Assembly: GCF_900696085.1 (NCBI RefSeq)
Contig: NZ_CAADFC020000031.1
Coordinates: 1-64,000, forward strand
Length of the DNA stretch: 64,000 nucleotides
From: Bradyrhizobium ivorense
GTDB taxonomy: Bacteria; Pseudomonadota; Alphaproteobacteria; Rhizobiales; Xanthobacteraceae
Reading direction: 5' to 3'
The notes under the pieces were generated by a model that was not told the origin of the DNA, searched no databases, and saw only the letters and a program-made list of their open reading frames with translations. The position numbers and the translations under genes are program-made. How positions within the stretch are numbered: the first letter of the stretch is position 1; every line of letters begins with the position of its first letter. Shown here in pieces: positions 45,381 through 54,523 of this stretch.

Positions 45381-46256
45381 ATGGACATCGACGCTCTGAA
45401 CATCTTCATGCAGGCCTATTCCGCTGGAAGCCTCGCTGCGGCCGCCCGACGGCTGAAAATCACCCCCATGGCCGCGTCTCGCCGACTGCTTGCACTTGAG
45501 GACGAACTCGGCGTTCGGTTGATGCACCGATCGACCCGCTCGGTCTCCCTGACGGCCGAAGGTGAAGCATTTCTCTCCTACGCGACCAGTATGGTCGAAA
45601 CCGCCGAGGCTGGTCGCGCAGCGCTGGCGCCAAGCGATCAGGGCGCGACCGGGCTTCTCAGGGTGACGGCAGCAGCGGCGTTCGGCCGAAAGATCATCAT
45701 GCCGATCGTCCCGCGCCTGCTGGAGGAGAACCCCGCCCTATCGATCGACATCGAGATCACGGACGGCATCACCGATCTGGTCGGACGAGGCATGGATGTT
45801 GGTATCCGCATCGCGCAACTGCGCGACTCAACCCTCGTGGCTCGGCGGCTCGCTCCGAACCAACGCATCCTATGCGCCGCGCCGGCCTACATTGGGCGAC
45901 ACGGAACACCTCGCACCGTTGCCGACCTGGCCAATCACGACTGCATCACTCTGTCGGGAGTCAGTCATTGGCCGTTTCAGATGGGAGAAAAGGAGCGGAT
46001 GATCAGGGTCGAAGGTCGATGCTCGTCAAACAGCATTGAGGGCTCACACGAAGCGTGTGTCGGGGGCGCAGGGCTGACGGTTCTATCTGACTGGGACATC
46101 AGACCCGAGGTTGAGGCTGGACGGCTGGTGCCGATCCAACTGGAAGATGGAACGCCACGCGAGCTTTCGATCTGGGCTGTTTTTCCGACCGCGCGCCAGG
46201 TCCTCCCGAAGGTACGCGTCTTTGTGGATCACCTGTTAGCGGCGCTGCGAGCGTAG
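45381..46256 (+). CDS. LysR-family transcriptional regulator (OYE side)
   Basis: 291 aa. Winged helix (MQAYSAGSLAAAARRLKITP, then MAASRRLLALEDELGVRLMH), and an effector domain of the DHCR/AaeR-like group (GATGLLRVTAAAAFGRKIIM, then SHEACVGGAGLTVLSDW). Divergent from the OYE gene; binding at 45353-45371 is expected. Cytosolic DNA-binding protein; the inducer is probably an electrophile or quinone (inference). Confidence 0.92.
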   Translation: MDIDALNIFMQAYSAGSLAAAARRLKITPMAASRRLLALEDELGVRLMHRSTRSVSLTAEGEAFLSYATSMVETAEAGRAALAPSDQGATGLLRVTAAAAFGRKIIMPIVPRLLEENPALSIDIEITDGITDLVGRGMDVGIRIAQLRDSTLVARRLAPNQRILCAAPAYIGRHGTPRTVADLANHDCITLSGVSHWPFQMGEKERMIRVEGRCSSNSIEGSHEACVGGAGLTVLSDWDIRPEVEAGRLVPIQLEDGTPRELSIWAVFPTARQVLPKVRVFVDHLLAALRA

Positions 46257-46359
46257 AACTCCGGGCTCAACCAACGTGGTCGACCAACAGCGTACCTGCC
46301 GCGAACGGTCGATGCCGGGGTCAACCTTCGACGCCGATAAGGGCCAAATAACGCGCCGA

Positions 46360-46524
46360 ATGACACTTATGGAAGCCGGCAAGGTCCCACCTGACGCCGC
46401 ACTACGACAAAAGGCGAACGACGCTGAGATCAACCATCAGAACGCTTCGGCGACTTTCAGACGGTTGGACACACGTGAGCTTGAAGGTGAACGTGAACGT
46501 CTCATGGAGCTTGCTTGGGAATGA
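46360..46524 (+). CDS. Small charged hypothetical protein, 54 aa
   Basis: ATG 46360, frame TLMEAGKVPPDAALRQKAND, then ERERLMELAWE; helix-forming and acidic. The frame is open to 46276. No Shine-Dalgarno and no recognised family; could be a remnant. Confidence 0.25.
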   Translation: MTLMEAGKVPPDAALRQKANDAEINHQNASATFRRLDTRELEGERERLMELAWE

Positions 46525-46729
46525 ACGTGATTGAATTCTTAAGGAGCTTTCACCAATGGAAATCGTCGCCCGGGCGAAGACCTGTAAGATATAGCGCGCA
46601 GACCAATCGGTACACGTCGATCCGATGCGCGTCGTAAAATAGGATATCAGGGCGAGCAAAACGGACAGTCTGAGAGGCGATCGATGCGCTCTCGTACCCT
46701 CAATGGCGGCGAACGCCGCGAACCTTACC

Positions 46730-46757
46730 GTAGGTTCAACTCCTGCCCTTTCCGCCA
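46730..46757 (+). other. tRNA 3' half (T arm, acceptor strand, CCA)
   Basis: GTAGG-TTCAACT-CCTGC folds as a perfect five-pair T stem (one G-T), followed by CCTTTCC, discriminator G and CCA. The complementary 5' acceptor GGAAAGG was not found within about 150 bases upstream, so this is only the 3' part of a tRNA gene. Such fragments are left at attachment sites of islands that integrate in tRNA genes. Confidence 0.5.
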
Positions 46758-46815
46758 CTACAAAATTTCTCCTCCGACAGCAAAAAAGCGCGATAAAGGC
46801 TGTTGCGGCTAAACT

Positions 46816-47046
46816 CTAGGCTTGCTGTCCCGTAGCTTCGAGGATCAGCCGCGCGATTTCCTCTGGGTGCGAAATCAGCGAAAGATGGCTTGCCTTCACC
46901 TCAATCGTCTTGGCGCCCATCCGTTTGGCCATAAACCGTTCGAGGTCCGGATTGATGGTGCGGTCCTCCGTCGAGACGGCGTGGTAGCTTGGCTTCGACC
47001 GCCAGGCTGCGTTCATGATCTTGCCGGCGAGCAGCGCCTTGTGGAA
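46816..47046 (-). pseudogene. Alpha/beta hydrolase C-terminal fragment
   Basis: The minus strand reads HKALLAGKIMNAAWRSKPSY, then HAVSTEDRTINPDLERFMAK and the catalytic-His segment SHLSLISHPEEIARLILEA to TAG 46816. This is the C-terminal third of a small alpha/beta hydrolase; nucleophile and N-terminal parts are absent upstream. Confidence 0.7.
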
Positions 47047-47320
47047 TTATCAGCGGCTGTTGAATTACGCGCGCCGGAGAGGCCTTTAGGCGCGCCTTCG
47101 TTCCATGCCCTGGATGATCTCCCGGATGAGGACACTATAGGGACGCCATTCCTAGCGCCGCTCATAAAACACTGATGCAACTGCGGAAATTCGAGGTTTA
47201 GGTTCGGCGGCCTCTCCCACAAGGGAGAGGCAAAACAGTACCGACGTGACCAACCTACGGATTGCTGAGGCAAAGTCGTCTTAATGGGGAGTGCGAATTC
47301 GCTTAGTTCTCGGTCGAGGT

Positions 47321-47677
47321 CTACCGCTGTTCAACCCTGGTGCGCCACAGGGTATCGAAAGTACTCGGATGAGTCGGAGTCCATTCTTCTGAACCGCTCG
47401 GATCGCCAGCTTTCTCCACGACGGCGCTTGCAAGTTCCTTTTTGGGACGAGGTTGCGTCGAAACCTGCACAGGCCATTCCAACAATGATTTTGACAGCAT
47501 GGGCCGGCCTTCATACCAGCATTTTCGTCCGTCGATGAGGCGCCAAGACCAATACTCGCGCGGACTCGGTGGCATCGCGGCGTTGCATCGTTGTTTCGCC
47601 TGCGTGCTTGGCATTCCAATCAATAAAAACGAAGTGATGCAAAGGGCCAAAGAGATTGTTGGAAATTGTTTCGTCAT
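47321..47677 (-). CDS. Secreted hypothetical protein, 118 aa
   Basis: Signal peptide MTKQFPTISLALCITSFLLI up to THAK-type cleavage (PSTQAKQRC). The mature part starts with a conserved-looking YWSWRLIDGRKCWYEGRP block with two Cys (a probable disulfide) and ends in a charged tail. The YWSWRxIDGRKCWYEG pattern recurs in small rhizobial periplasmic proteins as I recall, but no function is known. Confidence 0.6.
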   Translation of the reverse strand: MTKQFPTISLALCITSFLLIGMPSTQAKQRCNAAMPPSPREYWSWRLIDGRKCWYEGRPMLSKSLLEWPVQVSTQPRPKKELASAVVEKAGDPSGSEEWTPTHPSTFDTLWRTRVEQR

Positions 47678-47685
47678 CTGAACAC

Positions 47686-47862
47686 TCAGAGACTACTTCG
47701 TTGCTGCAATCGGCTCACAGCAACTACGAGATCGGGCCGCTCAAAAACCTCCACCAGCCTGTCAAGAATGCGCTCATTGTCATGGGGACAGGGCTCGAGG
47801 TATTCGTTCAGTATGCGTTGGGCCTCACTGACGGCTTGAAGAGCAAGTTGTTGATCGGTCAT
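47686..47862 (-). CDS. Small hypothetical protein, 58 aa
   Basis: ATG 47862 (MTDQQLALQAVSEAQRILNE), then ERILDRLVEVFERPDLVVAV and SRLQQR. Entirely helical and acidic, cytosolic. It resembles a short protein family repeated in Bradyrhizobium genomes (recollection). It precedes the secreted 118-aa protein on the same strand by 8 bp, so the two may be one transcript. Confidence 0.6.
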   Translation of the reverse strand: MTDQQLALQAVSEAQRILNEYLEPCPHDNERILDRLVEVFERPDLVVAVSRLQQRSSL

Positions 47863-48978
47863 AACTTCTTACCCATTCGATTGGTGGGAGATCGCGAGAT
47901 CAAAGAAGGATAGAGGATCAAGTCGTCTTTTGGACTTATCCCATCAAATTTTATTTCAATGGGGCGGAGATCTAGAACAGTGCTCTGAGGGTTGTGATCT
48001 TAGGGGCAGCGCGCCACCAGGGCGCTCGTGGCCCTTAGGCCGCTGACACAATAAACTCGGCCAAAAGCGGTCGGGGGGAACGCGGGTAGCGCTCCAGCGA
48101 CTCGAACCCTCGACGCCCAGGGTGCGTCGAACTCGAACGTCACGTGCTCTCGCGCGGTTTGTCGGCGCCACTATTTGGAAACGCCTGCTAAGCAATTGAG
48201 ATTACTAGAGACGAATTCGGCGATTATTTCCAAATGCGCTTTGAAATTATTGGATGATCAAACTGATTTTGATTCCGCCATTCTGGATTTGCTCGGGCTG
48301 CGCGTCGGTGCAGAAACTCCAAGAGTTCGCGGCAACTTCAATTGTTCATTTGGAAGCCAAGCATTTCCAAAGGCGCCACTCCACCGGCAACGTTGAGCAG
48401 ACCTGGCATTTCATCAGGCGCAAAGACCAGCGATTTCAAGTGTTTTTCAATCAGCGATTTTGTCGAAGCGTGCCCAGCAGGCGGGCGACAAAAGGTGCCC
48501 GGTCTGCTCACTAACGTCTACCTAAACGAACTGGCTGACGCCGTCAGATGGTTGCCGCGTTCCAACCTGCGCACGAACAAAATGTGGACGTATCTGGTGC
48601 GGGTTCTGGTGCGGTCGTCGCGCTACTGGCAACGAGAACTTAGCCGCGCAACGCCAACGGGGGGCACCGATGACTTCGTCTCTTATTGCCTTTCCGAGAA
48701 TTTGGGGAGCCCAGTCCAAGACCTTCATAGGGTTCATTGCATATCCGCATCTGCGGCCGGTTTGTTCCTCGCCGATGTAGATCGCGAATAAACCTGGCGG
48801 GTCCGAAATTGTCGTTAATGCCGCGCCAGACGCCTCTATCCCGCAGGGCCTTCGTTTTCGCGCGAGGTGGCCCCGATCCGAAGGGTCTTCTCCAGAATCA
48901 GGAGTCTAGGCCTTCCTGACGTATCGCTGCGGCGAGGACCGCCTTGCGCGGCTTGATGGAGGATGAAGACATAGGCGT
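47863..48978. other. 1.1 kb without recognised gene, upstream of IS66 copy 3
   Basis: Several 60-150-codon frames exist on both strands but none has convincing composition or a recognisable domain. A minus frame 48737-48522 begins MNPMKVLDWAPQILGKAIRD and is the most protein-like. Likely decayed sequence. Confidence 0.5.
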
Positions 48979-49404
48979 ATGACTGACCATATGCCTATGC
49001 CGAAAGTTTCCCGGCTTGAAGTCGTCTCGACGGGCGCTCGACGCCGTTGGACATTGGAAGAAAAGCAGCGGATCGTCACCGAGAGCTATGGCGGGCCACG
49101 TCTGGTGTCGGTGACGGCACGACGCAACGGGCTGTCGACAAGCCAATTGTTCACATGGCGTCGGTTGGCGCGCGAAGGCAAGCTGAGCGGGGATGGCGCG
49201 CCGGCGCTCGTTCCGGTTGAGATCACGCCAGTGGCGGCACCGGTATCGATCAGCGCACCGCAACCGACGTCTTCGGCCCCTGCGCAGCGCGCAAGGGTCG
49301 GAATCATCGAGATCGAACTTGGGGGCGGGTGTCGCGTTCGGGTTGACCGTGACGTCGACGGCGAAGCGCTGCAGCGAGTTCTTGAGCTCTTGCGACGACG
49401 ATGA
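48979..49404 (+). CDS. tnpA: IS66 TnpA (Orf1)
   Basis: 141 aa. Helix-turn-helix RRRWTLEEKQRIVTESYGGP, then ARRNGLSTSQLFTWRRLARE; a variable Pro/Ala linker; the C-terminal strand VGIIEIELGGGCRVRVDRDV. The start at ATG 48979 or the nearby 48991/48997. The stop overlaps tnpB (ATGA, 49401-49404). Confidence 0.92.
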   Translation: MTDHMPMPKVSRLEVVSTGARRRWTLEEKQRIVTESYGGPRLVSVTARRNGLSTSQLFTWRRLAREGKLSGDGAPALVPVEITPVAAPVSISAPQPTSSAPAQRARVGIIEIELGGGCRVRVDRDVDGEALQRVLELLRRR

Positions 49405-49748
49405 TTCCGATTCCGAGCGGCGTCAGAGTCTGGATCGCGACCGGCCACACCGATATGCGCCGCGGCATGCGAAGCCTGGCGCTTACGGTTCAGGAGAGCC
49501 TGAAGCGCGATCCCCATGCCGGCGATCTCTACATCTTCCGGGGCCGCAGCGGCGATCTGGTCAAGATTCTCTGGCATGATGGGTTGGGCATGTCGCTCTA
49601 TGCCAAGCGCCTGGACCGAGGCAAGTTCATCTGGCCTTCGGCGTCGGACGGCGCGGTATCGATCTCGGCGGCGCAGATGGCTTATATGCTAGAGGGCATC
49701 GACTGGCGGAATCCGCAGCTGAGCTGGCGGCCGCAGAGCGCGGGCTGA
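49401..49748 (+). CDS. tnpB: IS66 TnpB (Orf2)
   Basis: 115 aa, intact: RVWIATGHTDMRRGMRSLAL, the GDLYIFRGRSGDLVKILWHD core and DRGKFIWPS. It is translationally coupled to tnpA. With tnpC broken, this element could move only if complemented. Confidence 0.93.
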   Translation: MIPIPSGVRVWIATGHTDMRRGMRSLALTVQESLKRDPHAGDLYIFRGRSGDLVKILWHDGLGMSLYAKRLDRGKFIWPSASDGAVSISAAQMAYMLEGIDWRNPQLSWRPQSAG

Positions 49749-49817
49749 GCGCAGAATCTGTAGCTTCTTGCATTTTGGGGAGTCCCACCGCGTCCAATCT
49801 GTGATTCAGTGCGTCGC

Positions 49818-51459
49818 ATGAATGCTGATCGCGACGCTGTTCCGGATGACGTTGCCGCCCTGAAAGAGGCGCTGGCAGCCGAGCGCGCGAAGGGTTTGGA
49901 GATCGCAGCCGAGCTCGCGGTCGCCCGCGCGAAAGCGTCGGAAGACGAGGCGCTGATCGCACAGCAGCAGCTGCAGATCGCCAGGCTGAAGCATCAGATC
50001 TATGGGCAACGGTCAGAACGTTCGGCGCGGCTGATCGAGCAGTTGGCGCTGACGTTCGAAGAGCTGGAAGCCGACGCCACCGAGGACGAGCTTGCGGCGG
50101 AACGAGCCGTGGCGAAGACGACGACGGTGCGGGGATTTACGCGCAAGCGCGCCGAGCGCCAGACCTTCCCCGAGCACCTTCCCCGGGAGCGGGTGGTGAT
50201 CGATGGGCCTACGGCTTGTGAATGCTGCGGCAGCAATCGCCTGCGCAAGCTCGGCGAGGACGTGACGCGGACGCTGGAAGTGGTGCCGCGCCAGTGGAAG
50301 GTGATCGAGACGGTCCGGGAGAAGTTCTCCTGCCGCGACTGCGAGAAGATCAGCCAGGCGCCGGCGCCGTTCCATGCCATTCCCCGGGGATGGGCTGGCC
50401 CGAGCCTCCTGGCCATGATCATGTTCGAGAAGTTCGGTCAGCATCAGCCGCTAAACCGCCAGGCCGAGCGCTACGCTCTGGAAGGCGTGCCGATCGCACT
50501 GTCGACCATGGCGGACGCCGTCGGGGCGGTCTGTGCGTCGCTGGATCCCCTGCTGCGTCTGGTGGAAGCCCATGTGATGGCGGCCGAGCGGCTTCATGCC
50601 GATGATACGACGGTGCCGTGCTGGCCAAGGGCAAGACCGATACGGGCCGGTGCTGGATCTACGTCCGGGACGACCGGCCGTTTGGGGCCCGCCGGCGGCA
50701 ATGTTCCATTACTCACGCGACCGCAAGGGCGAGCATCCGCAGGGGCATCTGGCCCGGTATGCCGGCATCCTGCAGGCCGACGCCTATGACGGGTACAACC
50801 AGCTCTATCTGGCCGGGCGCCAGCCCGGGCCGATCCGGGAGGCTGCCTGCTGGTCGCATGGAAGGCGCCCGTTCTTTGCCATGGCCGACATCGAAGAGAA
50901 TGCGCGGCGCAAGGGCACCGGAAAGAAGGAAATCCCGCTCTCTCCGATCGCCATCGAGGTCGTGCGGCGGATCGATGCGCTGTTCGAGATCGAACGCTCC
51001 ATCGATGGCAAGAGCGCCGAGGAGCGTCTTCAGGTGCGACAGACGCTGAGCCGGCCTCTGGTCGAGGACCTTCAGGTCTACATGCGCGAACAGCTCGCCA
51101 AACTGTCTCGTGGTCACGACCTGGCCAAGGCGTTCAACTACATCCTGAAGCGATGGGTGAGCTTCACGCTGTTCCTGGAAGATGGACGCGTGTGTCTCTC
51201 CAACAATGCCGCCGAACGGGGCTTGCGAGGCATCGCTCTTGGACGGAAGTCCTGGCTGTTCTGCGGATCTGATCGCGGAGGGCGGCGCGCCGCAGCTATG
51301 TACAGCCTCATCGTCACGGCAAAAATGAACGGCATCGACCCGCAGGCCTGGCTCACCGATATCCTCGCCCGCATCGCCGCCCATCCGGCTCATCGGCTGG
51401 ACGAACTTCGGCCCTGGAATTGGACGCCGGCATCAGCACTGTGCGCTCGAGCGGCATGA
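49818..51459 (+). pseudogene. IS66 transposase TnpC, two frameshifts
   Basis: ATG 49818. The N-terminal coiled coil and IQIYGQRSERSARL-type segment, the zinc ribbon CECCGSNRLRKLGED with CRDCEKI, and the first catalytic Asp (LHADDTTVP) are in one frame. A base is lost at about 50619 in CCGTGCTGG, and a second shift near 50690 (RPFG to AAMFHYSRDR) restores a third frame containing LQADAYDGYNQL and NNAAERGLRGIALGRKSW. Only about 70 bp lie between the two shifts. The end matches other TnpCs (WNWTP). Confidence 0.88.
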
Positions 51460-51695
51460 CTACGCACGTCAACAAGGTCCATCACGTCACCACCATTACC
51501 CAGGTCGCGAAAGACCTCGGCGAAGATGAAGATTGGCTGTGGGACATCGCCAACGAAATGGAAATCGAGGACGGCGTCATCTGGGTTTATGGCGTCGGAG
51601 AAGACGGCGTCCAGGCGTTCACCGACTTCGGAATCGAAAACCTCATCGAGCTGATTAGGTTCTACAAAGAGAACCCTGGACTGCTCAGGCGGTAA
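51456..51695 (+). CDS. IS66-associated passenger protein, 79 aa
   Basis: ATG 51456 overlaps the tnpC stop (ATGA), so it is translated with the transposase. Acidic 79-aa protein: TTITQVAKDLGEDEDWLWDI, ANEMEIEDGVIWVYGVGEDG and ENLIELIRFYKEN. The first part looks like a helix-turn-helix (AKDLGEDEDWLWDIA). From memory similar small ORFs follow tnpC in other rhizobial IS66 elements; function unknown, possibly a regulator of transposition. Confidence 0.75.
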   Translation: MTTHVNKVHHVTTITQVAKDLGEDEDWLWDIANEMEIEDGVIWVYGVGEDGVQAFTDFGIENLIELIRFYKENPGLLRR

Positions 51696-51713
51696 CCCTG
51701 CGGCCTACACCGA

Positions 51714-52079
51714 ATGGATACGAAACTGGCCGCACATCATCGGACATTGGCGGATGAGGTCGAGTGGACCATAGGCGCATCTAAAACGGGTTGCCCCGCA
51801 CAACGAAAATTTATGACACTGAAAGCTGATTTATCCGGGGTTCTCCGGATAGCCGATAAAGAGTTCCTTAAAGTGGCCCTGCGATCCTCGGCGATGGATC
51901 GAAACGAACCACATGAATGGTTCATGCCGGCACTCAGGCGCGGTTACATCCGACTTGCTGGCTGGATGGTGCGCGACAGTAGAACGTTGGAGGCCAGCCG
52001 GTTGCCGGAGCCGACGCGGACGGAAGCCCCGACTCGAATCCAGGAATCGTCACGTCATCCACAGTCACCACGACCTTAG
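51714..52079 (+). CDS. Hypothetical protein, 121 aa
   Basis: ATG 51714. Residues 30-90 are protein-like and amphipathic (MTLKADLSGVLRIADKEFLK, then ALRRGYIRLAGWMVRDS); the last 30 are Pro/Arg/Ser-rich and may be disordered. No family recognised. It is 8 bp upstream of the 43-aa gene on the same strand. Confidence 0.4.
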   Translation: MDTKLAAHHRTLADEVEWTIGASKTGCPAQRKFMTLKADLSGVLRIADKEFLKVALRSSAMDRNEPHEWFMPALRRGYIRLAGWMVRDSRTLEASRLPEPTRTEAPTRIQESSRHPQSPRP

Positions 52080-52087
52080 AGATCGCT

Positions 52088-52219
52088 ATGAAAGGACTGT
52101 TGATAGCGACAGGCATTATCGCCGTCCTTTACATAGGCGATCAGCGCTTCAATCACGGTCAATACACTGACGCCATCCAGCGCATGGCGAGTCAGATGAG
52201 GCACTCTTTCGGAGTGTGA
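52088..52219 (+). CDS. Small membrane or exported protein, 43 aa
   Basis: ATG 52088: MKGLLIATGIIAVLYIGDQR, then NHGQYTDAIQRMASQMRHSF. One N-terminal hydrophobic segment and a helical, basic tail. This pattern (MKGLLIATGIIAVLYIxDQ) is a small conserved Bradyrhizobium protein as I recall. Possibly an inner-membrane microprotein. A Rho-independent terminator follows 112 bp downstream. Confidence 0.65.
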   Translation: MKGLLIATGIIAVLYIGDQRFNHGQYTDAIQRMASQMRHSFGV

Positions 52220-52331
52220 GCCCGCCTCGCTTGGCAACCAAGTTCTACCGCGTCACCGAACTGTCATGTGCAGTTGCTAACGCCGGACTTGTCGTGACGA
52301 CTTGGAAACTCCTCACGGCGACGACCTCCAA

Positions 52332-52361
52332 CCCCGCTCGCGGTTCGAGCGGGGTTTTTTT
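52332..52361 (+). terminator. Rho-independent terminator
   Basis: CCCCGCTCG (52332-52340), loop CGGTT, CGAGCGGGG (52346-52354), then seven T (52355-52361). Perfect 9-bp GC stem; ends the small-gene transcript from the left. Confidence 0.9.
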
Positions 52362-52743
52362 AGGGGGCGCTTCATTTGGCGGCCTCTTCCAGCAAGTAGA
52401 GGGCCCGGAGCCCTACGCGCCCGGACAGCGGGCATCTATCCTTGATATGATCAAGGAGCGGATGGGCATCATGAACAAGGATTTCCCAAAGAGGCGGCCC
52501 AAGCGCCCTTGGAGGTCGACGCTGGGGCTCCGAGTTTGACCCGGAGCGGACCTGTCCGACCTTCCGAAATCGCAGTTTTTGTATCTCTGTCGATCGCCAG
52601 CATCCACCCGATATGAATTCGGCGATGCTTGAAGGGAGTGACCGACTGGCAGAAATGATGAATCGCGTGGGCGCTCTCCCATGGAACGAAAGAGCGCCCC
52701 CGAGACCCTTTGGCGCGATTGAACCGCGAGGAGACGCGATCAT

Positions 52744-54129
52744 TTATGAATGCAGCGGCCTGATGTTCTGGTTGACACGGAAGAAGTTCGTCGGATCGTA
52801 TTTGCCCTTCAAGGCGACAAGGCGTTCGTAGTTGTCGCCGTAAGTGGCGTTGAGCCTACTGTCGTCCCCATCGTCCATCATGAAATTCACGTAGCAGCCG
52901 TCGGCCGAGTAAGGATGCACGGCCTCCCAATAGTCTTTGGTCCAGCGCGTGATCTCGCCCGCCTTTTGCGGATTGGGATCGATGCCGGCGATTACCATCG
53001 ACCAGGTCGCGTCGCGCCTGTTCCAAGCGGTATCGTTCTTACCGACGCGACGGACAGCACCGTCGATCGGATAAAGATGCATGAGCGAAAGCGCGCTCGG
53101 CAGTTTCTGTGCCTGGGCGAGATGGGCGTCAATTGCTTCGTCGGTCAGCTCTTTCACGAAATCGCCGCGCCAGTACCATTGCAAGCCCTTCGGGAAGAAC
53201 GGATCGAACATGGACTGGAGGGCTGGATAGGGCATTTCGGCCATCCAATTGAAGAGCGGCGGGGGCAGCTGACCGAGTAACCCGGCCATGACCGCCTGGC
53301 CATCTTCTGTCGGACCATTGTAACAGGCGATGATGGCGCAAGCGCGCTTCCCCTGATGCTCCGCCGGGAACGGGTCCACCGGTGGAACGGTCTTCAATCC
53401 GACAAAGGCCCCAAGCTCCTCGGGAGCGCCATGCAGGAAATCTCTGTACTTCTGCATAACAGTCCGGGCATTTTTGAGATCCCAGAAGACAGGACCGGCG
53501 TAGACCATGTTCACCGGATGAGCCTGGAACAGGAAACTCGTGACGATGCCGAAATTGCCACCGCCGCCGCGCAGTCCCCAATAGAGATCAGCGTTCTCTG
53601 ATTTGTTCGCGGTAACAATGCTGCCATCGGCGAGCACGACATCGGCCTCGAGCAGATTGTCAATGGTGAGGCCATACTTGCGGGTGAGATATCCGGTGCC
53701 ACCGCCAAGCGTGAGGCCTGCGATACCAGTCGTCGAGACAATGCCGGCCGGCACAGCGAGCCCATAGACATGCGTGGCATGGTCGACGTCGCCCTGGGTG
53801 CATCCGGGACCGACGCGGACGGTGCATGCGGTGGGGTTGACCCGCACGCCTTTCATCATCGACATGTCGATCATAAGCCCCTCGTCGACGCTACCAAGGC
53901 CCGGCCCATTGTGCCCGCCTCCGCGGATCGCTACCTGGAGGTCGTTCTGCCTTGCAAAATTCACCGCCGTGGTAACGTCGGCGACGTCGGTGCATCGCGC
54001 GATCAACAGGGGGCTCTTGTCTATCATCCCGTTGTAGAGGCTACGCACGGCATCGTAGTCGGCGTCCGTTCGCCGGATGACCGGGCCGCGCATGTTGCCG
54101 ATGAAGGTTTCGGTGGCCATAGCTTGCAT
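52744..54129 (-). CDS. FAD-linked oxidoreductase (berberine bridge type)
   Basis: 461 aa. The FAD_binding_4 (PCMH) domain contains RGGGHNGPGLGS with His73, the usual covalent 8-alpha-histidyl FAD site, and TGIAGLTLGGGTGYLTRKYG; the second Cys linkage of bicovalent members is not evident. The C-terminal BBE domain ends YGDNYERLVALKGKYDPTNF, then FRVNQNI. No export signal, so cytosolic. It oxidises an alcohol or sugar-like substrate with O2; the substrate is unknown. It lies 394 bp downstream of the large cyclase gene on the same strand, a gap in which I saw no gene. Confidence 0.93.
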   Translation of the reverse strand: MQAMATETFIGNMRGPVIRRTDADYDAVRSLYNGMIDKSPLLIARCTDVADVTTAVNFARQNDLQVAIRGGGHNGPGLGSVDEGLMIDMSMMKGVRVNPTACTVRVGPGCTQGDVDHATHVYGLAVPAGIVSTTGIAGLTLGGGTGYLTRKYGLTIDNLLEADVVLADGSIVTANKSENADLYWGLRGGGGNFGIVTSFLFQAHPVNMVYAGPVFWDLKNARTVMQKYRDFLHGAPEELGAFVGLKTVPPVDPFPAEHQGKRACAIIACYNGPTEDGQAVMAGLLGQLPPPLFNWMAEMPYPALQSMFDPFFPKGLQWYWRGDFVKELTDEAIDAHLAQAQKLPSALSLMHLYPIDGAVRRVGKNDTAWNRRDATWSMVIAGIDPNPQKAGEITRWTKDYWEAVHPYSADGCYVNFMMDDGDDSRLNATYGDNYERLVALKGKYDPTNFFRVNQNIRPLHS

Positions 54130-54523
54130 GACTTCCCTCCTGTTTCACACAATGATCGGCTAGTTTTGTCTGAGGTTACTCCCATCTTCGGGCGTTAGCC
54201 ATTGGCAACGATCGCGCATGGCCGTCAACGCATTTGCCGAACGAGATAACATGGATGAGGACGCTAAATGGCGGCCAAGATCGCTGCGTCGAACGATCAT
54301 TGCGCGTCGAAAGAGCTCACCAAGTCCTCGACGGCGCCGTGGATATGTCCAGCGGGACTGACCTATTGATGACCAACGGCGGGTGCGCCTGTTTCGTGAT
54401 GCGCGCTCCAGCCACTTCCCCAAGCCTTTGCGGCGCTAGTCCGAGCGGATCGTTGGAAAGACGCCTGATCTCAAATGTGGCAAACTGTCACGCCGCGGAT
54501 GCGCCAGTCACCGCTGTGTGGGA

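Larger units (their letters stand above)
48979..51695 (+). mobile_element. IS66-family element with passenger gene (copy 3)
   Basis: tnpA, tnpB, a frameshifted tnpC and an overlapping small gene, all plus-strand with stop/start overlaps. It is of a different lineage from the 18.2-kb IS66 (TnpB and TnpC sequences differ throughout). Terminal repeats were not identified. Confidence 0.8.

Noticed and set aside
46402..46758. 118-codon minus-strand frame beginning MAERAGVEP
   Set aside because: Such N-termini arise from reading across a tRNA 3' end antisense; the tRNA fragment explains it.
52216..52539. 107-codon frame starting GTG 52216
   Set aside because: Runs through the Rho-independent terminator at 52332-52361 and becomes low-quality; at most a short peptide before the terminator.
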